Assembly (NCBI GenBank): GCA_947258715.1
Contig: CAMYJH010000007.1
Location: 1-64,000 of the forward strand
Source: an uncultured Gammaproteobacteria bacterium
GTDB lineage: Bacteria; Pseudomonadota; Gammaproteobacteria; HK1
Reading direction: 5' to 3'
Length of the DNA: 64,000 nt
The notes under the pieces were generated by a model, which had not been told where the DNA came from, did not search any database, and was given only the letters and a program-made list of their open reading frames with translations. Positions 15,672 through 24,792 of this stretch are shown here, one piece after another. Position 1 is the stretch's first letter. Each line of letters opens with the position of its first letter. The position numbers and the translations under genes are program-made.

Positions 15672-17896
15672 GCGATCTAAACGCCGAGGAAAGGTACAAA
15701 GGCGCCAAAGTGCCGCCACCGCGGCGCATCCCCGCACACCAGTGGCGCTTACTCCTGCCGCTTGCGCTGCTGGTTTTGACCGCGGCCGCTTATCTGATTC
15801 AGCGCAGCGACGAACAAAGCGAGCACAGTCTGCGACTCGCCATTGTGGACCAAAGCGAGTTGGCGGCGCGTCTCGCCGCCAGCGCCAGTCGCGCCTTGGA
15901 TGGTGCACACGCAGGCTTCTTCGAGCTCAGGCGTAACCGCACCCGTGCCGCGGCTGCCTTCGAAGCGCTCGAGTTCGAGCCTTCTTTTCTATCACAGCCC
16001 GAGGAAACGGATGCCTTGCGTGCCAGGCTGGCGGAGCTGAAAGATCTTTGGCGCCGGGTCGACGACGCGCGCGGGCGCCTGCTCGAAGCAGAGGCCGCGG
16101 CGGCCGCGGTGCGTGCTAACGTGGAGGCATTCCAATCCATCGCCACCGGGGTCCTGGTGACCGCTGATGAGCTGGTGGACGCTATGGTGGCGGCCGAAGA
16201 GCCCTCAGCGCAAATCCGCGCGGCTTCGCGTCAGCTGCTGCTGATTCAGAGGATTTCCGCCAACGTTCGACGAGTGCTGGAAGGCGGCGAGGGCGTGATC
16301 ACAGCGGCGGACCGATTCGGGCGTGACGCGGTGCACTTCGGTGAAGTGAACAACGCCCTTATGGTGGGCAGCCCGGAAATGAAGCTGAACCGCGTTCGAG
16401 ACGCAACGGCGCGAGAGATCCTGGTGGACATTGGGCGGGAGTTTCGCCGTAGCGCAGATCTGATCGAGCAAATCATGTCCGACGCGGTGATGCTGGAGGG
16501 CGCCCGCAGCGCGGGTGCGGAGATTGTTGCCGATAGCGAGCGAATCGCGGCTTTGAGCCGCGAGGTCGAGGCGAGGCTGTCGGCGGTCAGCGCGTCGCGG
16601 CTTCCGCTACAGGGCCTGATCCAGATCTTCGGGGCCGTTAGCATTCTTTCACTTTTATTCGTCATCGCTCAGATTGCGGCGGCGACCCGCCGCGCGCGTA
16701 TCGAGGCCCGGCGCCACAGCGCCCTGGCGGCGGTCGAGTACGCAGAAAGGGCGCAGCGGGAGGGCGCCATTGAGGCGCGGGAGCTGGCTACGGAAAGCGC
16801 AATCCGGCGACTCCTCGACGAGCTGGACCGGCTTTCCCGCGGCGAAGCCCCGACCGCGCTGGAGTTCAGAGAGGAGTATTCGGGGACCTCGATGACGCCG
16901 CTGGAGGTTGCGATCGGCGCGGTGCGTAAGCGCTTCGCGTCCCTCGCCCACGCCGCCGCCAAGGTGTCCGCTGCCGGCAGCAAGTTCGTGGGGGTTGCAA
17001 AGGCGGCGCGGGGAATGGCCGAGGAGCAGAGAAACGAGGTGGAGCAGGCCGCCAAAGCAACGCGGATGATGGCGGCGCAGGTGGAGTCCGTCAGCGACCA
17101 CGGGCGGGCTGCAGGAGATCTGGTGGCGCAGTCCCTGGATTCCGCGGCGCGCGCCTCGGCGGCGGTGGATACGGCAGGGGGACAGGCGCAGCAAACTCTG
17201 TTTGCGGCCAAGAACGCGGCGGCTCGGATCCGCCAGCTCAACGAATCCACGGGTCAGATTCAAGACATCGGGCGCATCATGGATGAGCTGAGCGAGCAGT
17301 GTCGGATTCTGTCTCTAAACATATCCATCCGCGCCTCTCTGGCGCAGGAACCCACCGCGCCCGCGGCAGATCGTTTTGCTGCCGACGTGCAAAAGCTTGC
17401 CGCCGACGCCCGGCGGGCGCTGAAGCGGATCGAGAACGTGAACGAAGATGTGCGCGCGCACGCCGGTCACGCGGCGGACAGCATCAAGCAGGTGATTTGG
17501 GCGGCGGAAAACAGCGTGCAGCAGAATCGAACGGCAATCAACGAAGTTTCGGGCGTCGCCCACATGGCGGGACGACTGGATTCGACCCACCGCGCGCTGA
17601 GCGACGCTCTCGAGGAACACACCGTGCGCATGACCCAGGTGGTGAAGTCCACGACTTCTGTGCACCAGGTGACCAGCCGCACGCGCGGCGAAATTCGCGA
17701 TTGCGCCGAAAGCGCGGGCCGGCTTTCGGAGCTCGCGGGTCTTCTGGAAGCCGCGCTCAGCGGATACGATGATCAAAATGAAATTCATGGCAGTGTCATC
17801 GAGCTGCCGGCACCGGGTTCTGTGTCGCGGACCGCAACCAGCGAAGACATCGAAGCTGAAGCGTCGAAACAGGCCGTCGGCCGAGACCCTGCATAA
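15668..17896 (+). CDS. PilJ-like chemoreceptor with altered signalling tip
   Basis: 742 residues. A membrane helix (about 26-44), a helical periplasmic region of about 270 residues with PilJ-type four-helix texture (LLLIQRISANVRRVL), a second membrane helix (about 318-340) and a long Ala-rich cytoplasmic coiled coil. The hairpin tip (about 540-575) reads LSEQCRILSLNISIRASL where receptors have the near-invariant QTNxLALNAAIxAAxAGExGRGF; the AGExGRGF part is lost and about two residues are added. No CheB/CheR pentapeptide is visible. The fold seems kept but the CheA/CheW contact surface is changed. Coupled to the CheW gene upstream. Confidence 0.82.
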   Translation: MSDLNAEERYKGAKVPPPRRIPAHQWRLLLPLALLVLTAAAYLIQRSDEQSEHSLRLAIVDQSELAARLAASASRALDGAHAGFFELRRNRTRAAAAFEALEFEPSFLSQPEETDALRARLAELKDLWRRVDDARGRLLEAEAAAAAVRANVEAFQSIATGVLVTADELVDAMVAAEEPSAQIRAASRQLLLIQRISANVRRVLEGGEGVITAADRFGRDAVHFGEVNNALMVGSPEMKLNRVRDATAREILVDIGREFRRSADLIEQIMSDAVMLEGARSAGAEIVADSERIAALSREVEARLSAVSASRLPLQGLIQIFGAVSILSLLFVIAQIAAATRRARIEARRHSALAAVEYAERAQREGAIEARELATESAIRRLLDELDRLSRGEAPTALEFREEYSGTSMTPLEVAIGAVRKRFASLAHAAAKVSAAGSKFVGVAKAARGMAEEQRNEVEQAAKATRMMAAQVESVSDHGRAAGDLVAQSLDSAARASAAVDTAGGQAQQTLFAAKNAAARIRQLNESTGQIQDIGRIMDELSEQCRILSLNISIRASLAQEPTAPAADRFAADVQKLAADARRALKRIENVNEDVRAHAGHAADSIKQVIWAAENSVQQNRTAINEVSGVAHMAGRLDSTHRALSDALEEHTVRMTQVVKSTTSVHQVTSRTRGEIRDCAESAGRLSELAGLLEAALSGYDDQNEIHGSVIELPAPGSVSRTATSEDIEAEASKQAVGRDPA

Positions 17897-17933
17897 CAAA
17901 GCGCCCGTTGAGGGCAAATCGGGGTTTTAGTCC

Positions 17934-20345
17934 ATGGCCGGAATGAGCGAACTGAAGGCAGCGCAGGACGCGTGCTCCGACAGCGCCGCTTGCGACGACC
18001 TTGGCGCAGCGGAGAACGCGCCCGCGATTACCGCCCTGGTGGCGCTGGCAGAAGTCGTCCGGGCGAATCCGAAAAAAGTCGCGCAACTCGGGTCCGAGTG
18101 TCGGGCCCAGCTGCAGGTGATTAGGGCGAAGCTCGAGTCGTCCGGCCGATTGCGATTGTTGCCGCTTCTAACCGAGGTGGAACAAACCCTCGATGCCGTG
18201 GCGGCATCGCCGGGGGCAAACGCTTGCGACGCCATTGCCTCGGCAATGGATCTCCTGGCCAATTCCCTTAAGCTGGCTGCGCCACCACCGCGGGCGCGGG
18301 AAATGGTCGCCATCGCCGAGCTTCGGAGCCTGCGCGGTGCGCCGGCGCCATGGCGCGCTCCTTTTGTCGACTGCAGCTTTGTGGCGGCCGAGCCGGAGGT
18401 TGCGGCCCAAGTCAGCGCTGGATCGAGCCCGGAGTTCCTTTCCCGAGCCCTGGCCGCCTATCGCAAATCCCTGCTCAGGCTTTTGAAGGCCGACTCATCC
18501 GAAGAAGCCAAGCGGCTCTCCGAGTTGAGCAGACGGGTCGCTCAAGCCAGTGGGGGGACGGCCGAGCGGCGCCAGTGGCAGGCGGCCGGCGCCTTGTTTG
18601 ACGCTGCCGTTGGGTCTGGCGACAGCGCTCGTCCCTTGGTCAAGCGCATAGCGGTGAAGCTGGAACAAGGGCTGCGCAACTTGAGTGAGAACCTGCCGGC
18701 GAATGAACAAAGCCGGCGTGATCTAATCGGAGATCTCGAGGTGCTCACGACCTTTCTGCGACAGAACTGCGGGCCCGGGGTCGACGACACGGATGCCGGG
18801 TATGCGCTGGAAGCAAACCCGGAAGCTCTAAAGACGGCGCTCGAGAGGGTGATGGACGCGCCTGCCGTGTCCCATGAGCTGCTGGCCCAAATCGCCGACG
18901 CCTTCCTGGTGGACGGGAAATATGACCACTGGCTCGAAGCCCGTCAGCTGGCCGACCGGCCCGGGAGCACGGAAGCGCTGCGCGCCGCGGTTTCCCGCTG
19001 GAACGCGGGCCTGCTGCGCGGCGGCGAAACCGAGTCCGCATCCAGCGTGAGCACACACTTTGCTCAAGCCCAGGCCGCCCTCGGGCGGATTGAAGGCGGG
19101 TTGAAACCCGCTGGCGGGGCAGGGGACAGCCCGATGCAGATTTCAGGCATCCCTGTGGACGACGCCCTGCTTGAGAACCTCAATCTCATGGCGCGGGAAA
19201 TTCGCGGCGCACGTTCCCGGGCCGAGGCAAACCTCGGCAGCTTGAGGGGTGGACTGGTGGACATGGAGCGCGGCATCCGCAGCCTGCGTTCGCAGCTGGA
19301 ATCCCTAGAGGTCGAGTCCCACGCCCAAGATCGCGCGCCGTCCGGGTCGGAATCCGAAACTAGAGTAGAGTCGAAATTCGTTGCCCTTTCTCGCGGTATC
19401 GAAGAGCTCGCCGGGTTGAAGGACGCGCTGCAGGCGCTCACCGAGGAGGCAGAATCTGCGCTTGCAGCCCAGGCCGATGACGACGCCCGGCTCGAGCAGG
19501 GTCTGCTGAAAACGCGAATGATGCCGGTAGCCGGCTGCTTCGACGCCCTGTCCCAGTGCGTTCAGCGCTCCGCCGCCGAATGTGGGCTGGTGGCGACACT
19601 CAGCACCCGAGGCGCCGCAGTGGCTTTGGAGCGAAGCCAGGTGGATGCGCTCATCCGGGCGCTGGAAACGTTGTTGCAAGCCTGCGTGGGCCAAGGTATG
19701 GCCGCGCGCGCATCGCCGGTGCCCGGGGATCCCAGCGGGGGGCGAATCGAGCTGGAGGTGTCCCAGCCTCGATTCGACGTCTGCGTGGACATCTCTTATC
19801 ACGGCGCGCCGCTGCCCAGCGCTGTACTGGCCGATCTGGCGCCGGCGCTGGACGCGCTGGGGGCGGTTATCGCGAGCAGCGTAGATGGCGACGGCCGCGC
19901 GCGGTTGAATCTTTTGCTCCCAGGGCCGCAGCAGTCCATGGATCTGCTGCTGGTGGAGGTGGGGAAGAGCCGCTTTGCGCTCCCGCTCAAAGACGTTTCC
20001 GGGGTATCGCGGCCGCCCGGTGCCGCCGCTGCCCCGGAGGGCAAGGACGAGTACATAAAGGTGGAGCACGAGCTCTATCGCCTGACTTCTCTGGCCCGGG
20101 TCCTAGATCTAGAGGCGACCGATGACGACGGGTCGGTATGCGTTCTTGTCGCCCGGGGCCAATCGCGGCTGGCCTGCCGGGTGGATAGCGTCATTGGCCG
20201 GGAGCGCATGCTGGTGGGTTCCCCCGGACCGCTGCTCTCGTCCAACCCTTGGGTACTGGGGGCGGTGGTCGATACGCTGGCCGCTCCTGTCCTGGTGCTC
20301 GACTTGGGCGCGCTCGAAATCACCCCGGCATCAGCGGCGGGGTGA
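17934..20345 (+). CDS. ChpA-like scaffold without kinase residues
   Basis: 803 residues. A helical N-terminal half resembles FimL/ChpA-type regions, but no HxxKG phosphotransfer motif occurs anywhere. A CheA dimerisation helix end is clear (LLKTRMMPVAGCFDALSQC, about 523). The ATPase-like region (about 545-660) lacks the key residues: the N-box position reads LETLLQACVGQG instead of FEHMLRNAIDHG, and neither glycine box is present. The CheW-like regulatory domain (about 665-800) is preserved (LLVEVGKSRFALPLKDVSGVSR). There is no receiver domain. It looks like a structural CheA relic. The 3' end overlaps rsmE by 15 bases, tail to tail. Confidence 0.8.
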   Translation: MAGMSELKAAQDACSDSAACDDLGAAENAPAITALVALAEVVRANPKKVAQLGSECRAQLQVIRAKLESSGRLRLLPLLTEVEQTLDAVAASPGANACDAIASAMDLLANSLKLAAPPPRAREMVAIAELRSLRGAPAPWRAPFVDCSFVAAEPEVAAQVSAGSSPEFLSRALAAYRKSLLRLLKADSSEEAKRLSELSRRVAQASGGTAERRQWQAAGALFDAAVGSGDSARPLVKRIAVKLEQGLRNLSENLPANEQSRRDLIGDLEVLTTFLRQNCGPGVDDTDAGYALEANPEALKTALERVMDAPAVSHELLAQIADAFLVDGKYDHWLEARQLADRPGSTEALRAAVSRWNAGLLRGGETESASSVSTHFAQAQAALGRIEGGLKPAGGAGDSPMQISGIPVDDALLENLNLMAREIRGARSRAEANLGSLRGGLVDMERGIRSLRSQLESLEVESHAQDRAPSGSESETRVESKFVALSRGIEELAGLKDALQALTEEAESALAAQADDDARLEQGLLKTRMMPVAGCFDALSQCVQRSAAECGLVATLSTRGAAVALERSQVDALIRALETLLQACVGQGMAARASPVPGDPSGGRIELEVSQPRFDVCVDISYHGAPLPSAVLADLAPALDALGAVIASSVDGDGRARLNLLLPGPQQSMDLLLVEVGKSRFALPLKDVSGVSRPPGAAAAPEGKDEYIKVEHELYRLTSLARVLDLEATDDDGSVCVLVARGQSRLACRVDSVIGRERMLVGSPGPLLSSNPWVLGAVVDTLAAPVLVLDLGALEITPASAAG

Positions 20346-21077
20346 GAGATCGCCGCACACCAGCTGCAGCGCGGTCAGGGCCGCCAGGGCGGCGGTCTCG
20401 GTGCGCAGGATCCGTGGTCCCAAGGAAAGCGGCTTGAACCCCGATCGCTTCACCCGGGCCATCTCTCCCTCGCTGAAACCTCCCTCCGCCCCGACCAGCA
20501 GCACCACGTGATCCACGGGCGCGAGATCGCGCGGCAAGAGCTCGGCGTCAGGTGAGAGAACGAATCCAGTCACCGCTTGCAGCGAGCATCGTTTATCAAG
20601 CCACTCGTCGAGGCTCTCGATCGCTTCGATACGTGGAAGCCGGGTTCGCCCACACTGCTGGCACGCGTTCAGCGCAATGCTTCGCCAGTGTTCGAGTCGA
20701 CGTGCGCGCCGCGTTTCGTTGAGCCGCACCACGCTGCGTTCCGTGGTCACCGGTGCGATGGCGTGGACTCCGAGCTCGACCGCTTTCTGCACCGTGAAGT
20801 CCATTCGCTCGCTGCGGGAAAGTCCCTGTACCAGGGTGATGTGCAGCGGCGACTCGCGCTCCGCGGGGACGTAGGCGCCAACCCGCGCCTCTACCGCGTC
20901 CGGCCTCGAACGCTCGACGCGGGCCAGGTACTCCCCGCCGCGGCCGTTGAAGAGGATGAACTCCGCGCCGGGCTCGAGGCGCAACACCTTGCCCAGGTAG
21001 CGCGCCTTTTCTCCCTCCAGGCGGATGCCGTCGCCCTCGGCGAGCTTTGAGTCGACGTAGATTCGAGTCTTGCGCAT
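20331..21077 (-). CDS. rsmE: 16S rRNA m3U1498 methyltransferase
   Basis: 248 residues, the normal length. An N-terminal PUA-like part and a SPOUT domain with MDFTVQKAVELGV, LLVGAEGGFSE and the knot sequence LGPRILRTETAALAAL. It methylates U1498 of 16S rRNA. It lies next to bioA as in Pseudomonas. Confidence 0.95.
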   Translation of the reverse strand: MRKTRIYVDSKLAEGDGIRLEGEKARYLGKVLRLEPGAEFILFNGRGGEYLARVERSRPDAVEARVGAYVPAERESPLHITLVQGLSRSERMDFTVQKAVELGVHAIAPVTTERSVVRLNETRRARRLEHWRSIALNACQQCGRTRLPRIEAIESLDEWLDKRCSLQAVTGFVLSPDAELLPRDLAPVDHVVLLVGAEGGFSEGEMARVKRSGFKPLSLGPRILRTETAALAALTALQLVCGDLSPRR

Positions 21078-21095
21078 GCTTAGAACCGGCGCTCG

Positions 21096-22451
21096 CTACG
21101 CGGCCACAGCGATTTCGATTCCCCGCCACGCGGTCTCGGCCAGATGCTCGATCTGCTCGGGGGTGATTACGTAAGGCGGCATGAAGTAGACCACGTTGCC
21201 CAGCGGCCGCAATAAAACCCCCTTGCCGAGCGCGTACTGGTAAACCTTTAGACCGCGACGTTGTTGCCAGGGAAAAGGGATTTTCTTCTCCTTGTCCTTC
21301 ACCATCTCGATGGCCAGCGTCATGCCGAGCTGCCGCACGTCGCCCACGTTGGGATGGGTCCTGAAGGGTTCAGTAACCTGCTGCATTTTCGTTGCCAGCG
21401 CCCGATTTTTTTCGATCACGTTGTCACTTTCGAAAATGTCCAGCGTCGCCAGCGCCGCGCGGCACGCCAGCGGGTTGCCGGTATAGCTGTGGGAATGCAA
21501 GAACGCGGTGAGCTTCTCGAAGTCGTCGTAAAAGGCCTGGTACACGCGTTCGCTGGTGAGCACCACCGACAGCGGCAGGTAGCCGGCGGTGAGCCCTTTG
21601 GAAAGACAGATGAAGTCCGGGCTGATCCCGGCCTGCTCGCAGGCAAACATTGTTCCTGTGCGGCCGAAGCCGACCGCGATTTCGTCCGCGATGAGGTGGA
21701 CATCGTGCCTATCACAGGCATCTCGCAGCAGGCTTAAGTAGAGAGGGTCGTACATGCGCATGCCGCCGGCGCACTGGATCAGAGGCTCGACGATGACCGC
21801 GCAGGTCTCTTCCGCGTGACGCTCGAGCAACTCTTCCATCTGGTCGAAGATCTTTGCCGCGTGTTCGCCGGGCGAGGTGCCCTGCTCACGCAAGAATGCG
21901 TCCGGTGATGGCGCGCTGATGGCCCGCATCAGCAGCGGGTCATAGGTTTCTTTGAATAGGGCCACGTTGCCCACTGCCAGAGCGCCCAAGGTCTCTCCGT
22001 GATACGAATTTTCCAGGGTGATGAATTTATGCTTTCCGGTTTTTCCCAGATTTCGCCAGTAGTGGAAGCTCATCTTCAGCGCCACTTCGACCGCGGACGA
22101 ACCGTTGTCTGCGAAGAAACAGCGGCTGAGCCCCTCCGGCGTCAGCTTGACCAGGCGTTCGCTTAGCTCTACCACGGGTTCGTGACTGAATCCGGCCAAG
22201 ATGACATGCTCGAGCTTCTCGAGCTGGTCGCGAACGGCCGCATTGATGCGCGGGTTGGCGTGGCCGAAGAGATTGACCCACCAGGAGCTCACGGCGTCGA
22301 TGTAGCGGTTACCTTCGAAATCCTCCAGCCATACCCCTTGGCCCCGCTTTATCGGAATTGGGGGGAGGGTTTCGCAGTCCTTCATTTGGGTGCAGGGGTG
22401 CCAAAGCACCGAAAGATCGCGCTCAATGAGCGCCGCGTTGTTGCTCATCAT
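21096..22451 (-). CDS. bioA: Adenosylmethionine-8-amino-7-oxononanoate aminotransferase
   Basis: 451 residues. PLP class III aminotransferase making 7,8-diaminopelargonate in biotin synthesis. WHPCTQM near the N-terminus, SSWWVNLFGHANPRI, SYHGETLGALAVG and the PLP lysine in CLSKGLTAGYLPL are BioA features. No other biotin gene and no BirA operator is seen nearby. Confidence 0.95.
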   Translation of the reverse strand: MMSNNAALIERDLSVLWHPCTQMKDCETLPPIPIKRGQGVWLEDFEGNRYIDAVSSWWVNLFGHANPRINAAVRDQLEKLEHVILAGFSHEPVVELSERLVKLTPEGLSRCFFADNGSSAVEVALKMSFHYWRNLGKTGKHKFITLENSYHGETLGALAVGNVALFKETYDPLLMRAISAPSPDAFLREQGTSPGEHAAKIFDQMEELLERHAEETCAVIVEPLIQCAGGMRMYDPLYLSLLRDACDRHDVHLIADEIAVGFGRTGTMFACEQAGISPDFICLSKGLTAGYLPLSVVLTSERVYQAFYDDFEKLTAFLHSHSYTGNPLACRAALATLDIFESDNVIEKNRALATKMQQVTEPFRTHPNVGDVRQLGMTLAIEMVKDKEKKIPFPWQQRRGLKVYQYALGKGVLLRPLGNVVYFMPPYVITPEQIEHLAETAWRGIEIAVAA

Positions 22452-22784
22452 TTAAACTCAACCCTATTTACGAGCGTTGGCTGATACTGCGGGTGTCGGT
22501 TCGCAAGATTCATCGGGCCTTTGTTCATTCGTGGCCGCTGAGGGAAAACTCTTACCCCCCGACGGGTCTCAATTCTATCAACAGGAAGCGCAGGTTTATT
22601 CCCAGCTTGCGCTCACGATTCATGCCATTGGGGCGAAAGCTGTTCCGCTGTATAGTCACGGCGTGAACACAACCTAACCCGGCCCGGGTCTAATGCCATA
22701 TCGATATTTCCCGTCCCGGACACATTTTTTGGTCCGCTGCAAAAGCCGATATCCAGCGTCCCACGCAGTTAACGGAGATTTGTG
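22452..22784. other. bioA-fkp intergenic region
   Basis: About 330 bases between divergent genes. Apart from the promoter at 22628-22656 nothing is recognised; a 66-codon frame at 22477 has no supporting signals. Confidence 0.5.
22628..22656 (+). promoter_or_regulatory. Sigma-70-type promoter of the FKBP gene
   Basis: TTGGGG (22628-22633), 17-base spacer, TATAGT (22651-22656). It would give a leader of about 120 bases before the ATG at 22785. Confidence 0.55.
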
Positions 22785-23474
22785 ATGGAAACAGCAAAGC
22801 GCGCGGCGCTGGTTCTCGCTTTGGTATCGGCGGCAAGTTTCGCCGACGAGAGCACTAAGCTCGACTCCAACGTGCGAAAGTTCAGCTACGCGATTGGGCT
22901 CCAGCTTGGCGACAACTTGAAGAGTCAGGGAATACTCAACCTGGACGAGAAGGCGCTGGCGCTGGGCATTCGCGATTACCTCGACGGAAACGATCTGAAA
23001 CTCACCCCGGAAGATATTCAGCAGGCCGTAGCCGCGTACCAGCAGGAGATGATGAAGGAGCGTCTGGTGCTGGCAGAGAAAAATCGGGACGCGGGTGAAA
23101 CCTTCCTTGAAAAGAACGGTCAGCGAGACGGCGTGGTGGTGCTGGAAAGCGGGGTGCAATACGAGGTATTGGAGAAAGGTACGGGGGAGAATCCGGCTGA
23201 AACCGATATCGTGGTGGTGCACTATCGCGGATACCTCCTGGACGGGAGCGAGTTCGACAGCTCCTTCAGTCGGGGGGAACCCACCGAGCTCGAAATCGCC
23301 CAGGTCATTCCCGGCTGGCAGCAAACCCTGCAGCTGATGAAGGTGGGCTCCAAGTGGAAGGTGTGGATTCCGTCTGATCTGGCCTACGGCTTGAGAGGCG
23401 CAGGTAACAAGATCGGGCCCAACGAAATGCTCCACTTCAACATCGAGCTACTGAGAATCAAGGAGGAGGGCTGA
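22785..23474 (+). CDS. FKBP-type peptidyl-prolyl isomerase (Mip/FkpA type)
   Basis: 229 residues from ATG 22785, with GGAG nine bases earlier (GTG 22782 is also possible). A signal peptide (residues 1-20, ending SFADE) leads to the helical FKBP N-terminal dimerisation domain (about 25-120) and the FKBP catalytic domain (about 130-228) with VVVHYRGYLLDGSEFDSSF, VIPGWQQTL and IPSDLAYG. A periplasmic protein-folding helper. Monocistronic. Confidence 0.93.
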   Translation: METAKRAALVLALVSAASFADESTKLDSNVRKFSYAIGLQLGDNLKSQGILNLDEKALALGIRDYLDGNDLKLTPEDIQQAVAAYQQEMMKERLVLAEKNRDAGETFLEKNGQRDGVVVLESGVQYEVLEKGTGENPAETDIVVVHYRGYLLDGSEFDSSFSRGEPTELEIAQVIPGWQQTLQLMKVGSKWKVWIPSDLAYGLRGAGNKIGPNEMLHFNIELLRIKEEG

Positions 23475-23478
23475 TCGG

Positions 23479-23618
23479 AACCTATCTCAGAATTGTTGTG
23501 CTGAGTCTAGCGGCGCTAAGAACAGGCTCAAAATGCTCATTTACTGGCGCGTAGAATGCGCTTACTTGAGCCTGTATATGCCTTGTCTTATCCAAGCTCG
23601 CTAATTCTGGGATAGGTT
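23479..23618. mobile_element. MITE family A, copy 1
   Basis: 140 bases with ends AACCTATCTCAGAATT and AATTCTGGGATAGGTT (one mismatch when paired). It matches the copies at 30654 and 60032 in ends, length and parts of the interior (AACGGCG-type and AAGCTCG blocks). The right flank is CTAG, the left is TCGG, so the target duplication is no longer clean. Confidence 0.75.
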
Positions 23619-23639
23619 CTAGACCTGATCCTCGCGGGC

Positions 23640-24644
23640 TTATTCGATGCTGTCGAAGCTCGAGCGATAGGCGAACAAGCCCACGGCGCCGCCGGTGTGC
23701 AGGAAAACGACGTTTTGCGTCTCTCTGAACGAGCTTTTTTGCACCAGGTCGATCAAGCCCGCCATCGCCTTGCCGGTGTATACCGGATCTAGAAGTATTC
23801 CTTCCAGGCGTGCGGTGAGCTTCACCGCGGCGACCATCTCCGCGGTGGGGATGCCATAGCCTTCACCCACATAGTCGCCGTTGGCGCGCACCCGCCCTCG
23901 CGAAAGAGGCGCTTTCACTTCCAGCAGCTCGAGGGTTTCCCGTGCGAGGGTGAGCACCTTGTCTTCCTGCTCCGTGGCGGATCGGCTGACGCACACCCCG
24001 AGCACAGGTATTTCGACCCCGAGTCCGGCGAACCCCGCCACCAGCCCCGCCTGGGTGCCCGCGCTGCCGGTGGCGTGCAGCACCAGATCCATGTCCACTC
24101 CCAGGTTCTGGCTTTGCTCCCATAGCTCCTTGGCACATCGGACGTAACCGAGCGCGCCGCGGGCGTTGGACCCGCCCACGGGTACGGCGTAAGGTCGCTT
24201 CCCCTCCGCGCGGAGCTCATTTGCCAGCGTGTCGAGCGCCGCCTCCATGTCCGTATCCTTGGGCAACAGGTGGACGCGCGCGCGGCACAGCCGATCAATG
24301 AGGACGTTGCCACTGTGGGCGTAGTCCGCGTCGCCCGCTGCGCCCGCCTCCTCCAGCAGCAGCTGGCAGTCGAGCCCCAGTCGGGCGGCCGCGGCGGCAG
24401 TTTGCCGGGCGTGGTTAGACTGCACCGCTCCCGCCGTGAGCACCGTGTCGGCGCCGAGCTCGAGCGCTTCGGCCAGGAGATACTCCAGCTTTCTGGTCTT
24501 ATTACCGCCGCTGGCGAGACCGGTGCAATCGTCGCGCTTGATCCACAAGCGCGGACCCCCGAGTGCCTCGCTCAGTCGAGTCATGGGCTCGAGCGGCGTC
24601 GGGGTATGCGAAAGCTCGACTCGATCGATACCTTCCAGCTGCAC
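23640..24644 (-). CDS. dcyD: D-cysteine desulfhydrase (PLP fold II)
   Basis: 334 residues from a GTG. The family converts D-cysteine to pyruvate, sulfide and ammonia; relatives are ACC deaminases. Clear motifs: KRDDCTGLASGGNKTRKLEYL with the PLP lysine K49, GAVQSNHARQTAAAAA, ATGSAGTQAGL for phosphate binding, and DPVYTGKAMAGL. Distinction from ACC deaminase is from overall resemblance to DcyD. MITE A1 sits just beyond its 3' end. Confidence 0.85.
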   Translation of the reverse strand: MQLEGIDRVELSHTPTPLEPMTRLSEALGGPRLWIKRDDCTGLASGGNKTRKLEYLLAEALELGADTVLTAGAVQSNHARQTAAAAARLGLDCQLLLEEAGAAGDADYAHSGNVLIDRLCRARVHLLPKDTDMEAALDTLANELRAEGKRPYAVPVGGSNARGALGYVRCAKELWEQSQNLGVDMDLVLHATGSAGTQAGLVAGFAGLGVEIPVLGVCVSRSATEQEDKVLTLARETLELLEVKAPLSRGRVRANGDYVGEGYGIPTAEMVAAVKLTARLEGILLDPVYTGKAMAGLIDLVQKSSFRETQNVVFLHTGGAVGLFAYRSSFDSIE

Positions 24645-24792
24645 GGTGGTAATGAATCAAAAGCTTGCAGTGAATGAGGCTCAGACCATAGAGCCGGAGA
24701 GCGATAAGGGCAACGGGTTTTGCGGAATACAAGCAACGCAGGCGGCGCCCGTGGCGGCCGAGGTGCGGGACGGAAGGTAGGGACCGTGGGAT

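Noticed and set aside
15204..20345. Chemosensory cluster as sequencing-damaged pilIJ-chpA
   Set aside because: All three frames stay open over 5.1 kb with overlapping or tightly spaced starts; loss of motifs is by substitution, not by frameshift.
22452..22560. Biotin (BirA) operator upstream of bioA
   Set aside because: No TTGTAAACC-N14/15-GGTTTACAA-like pair was found; only an AT-rich TTTAAAC fragment.
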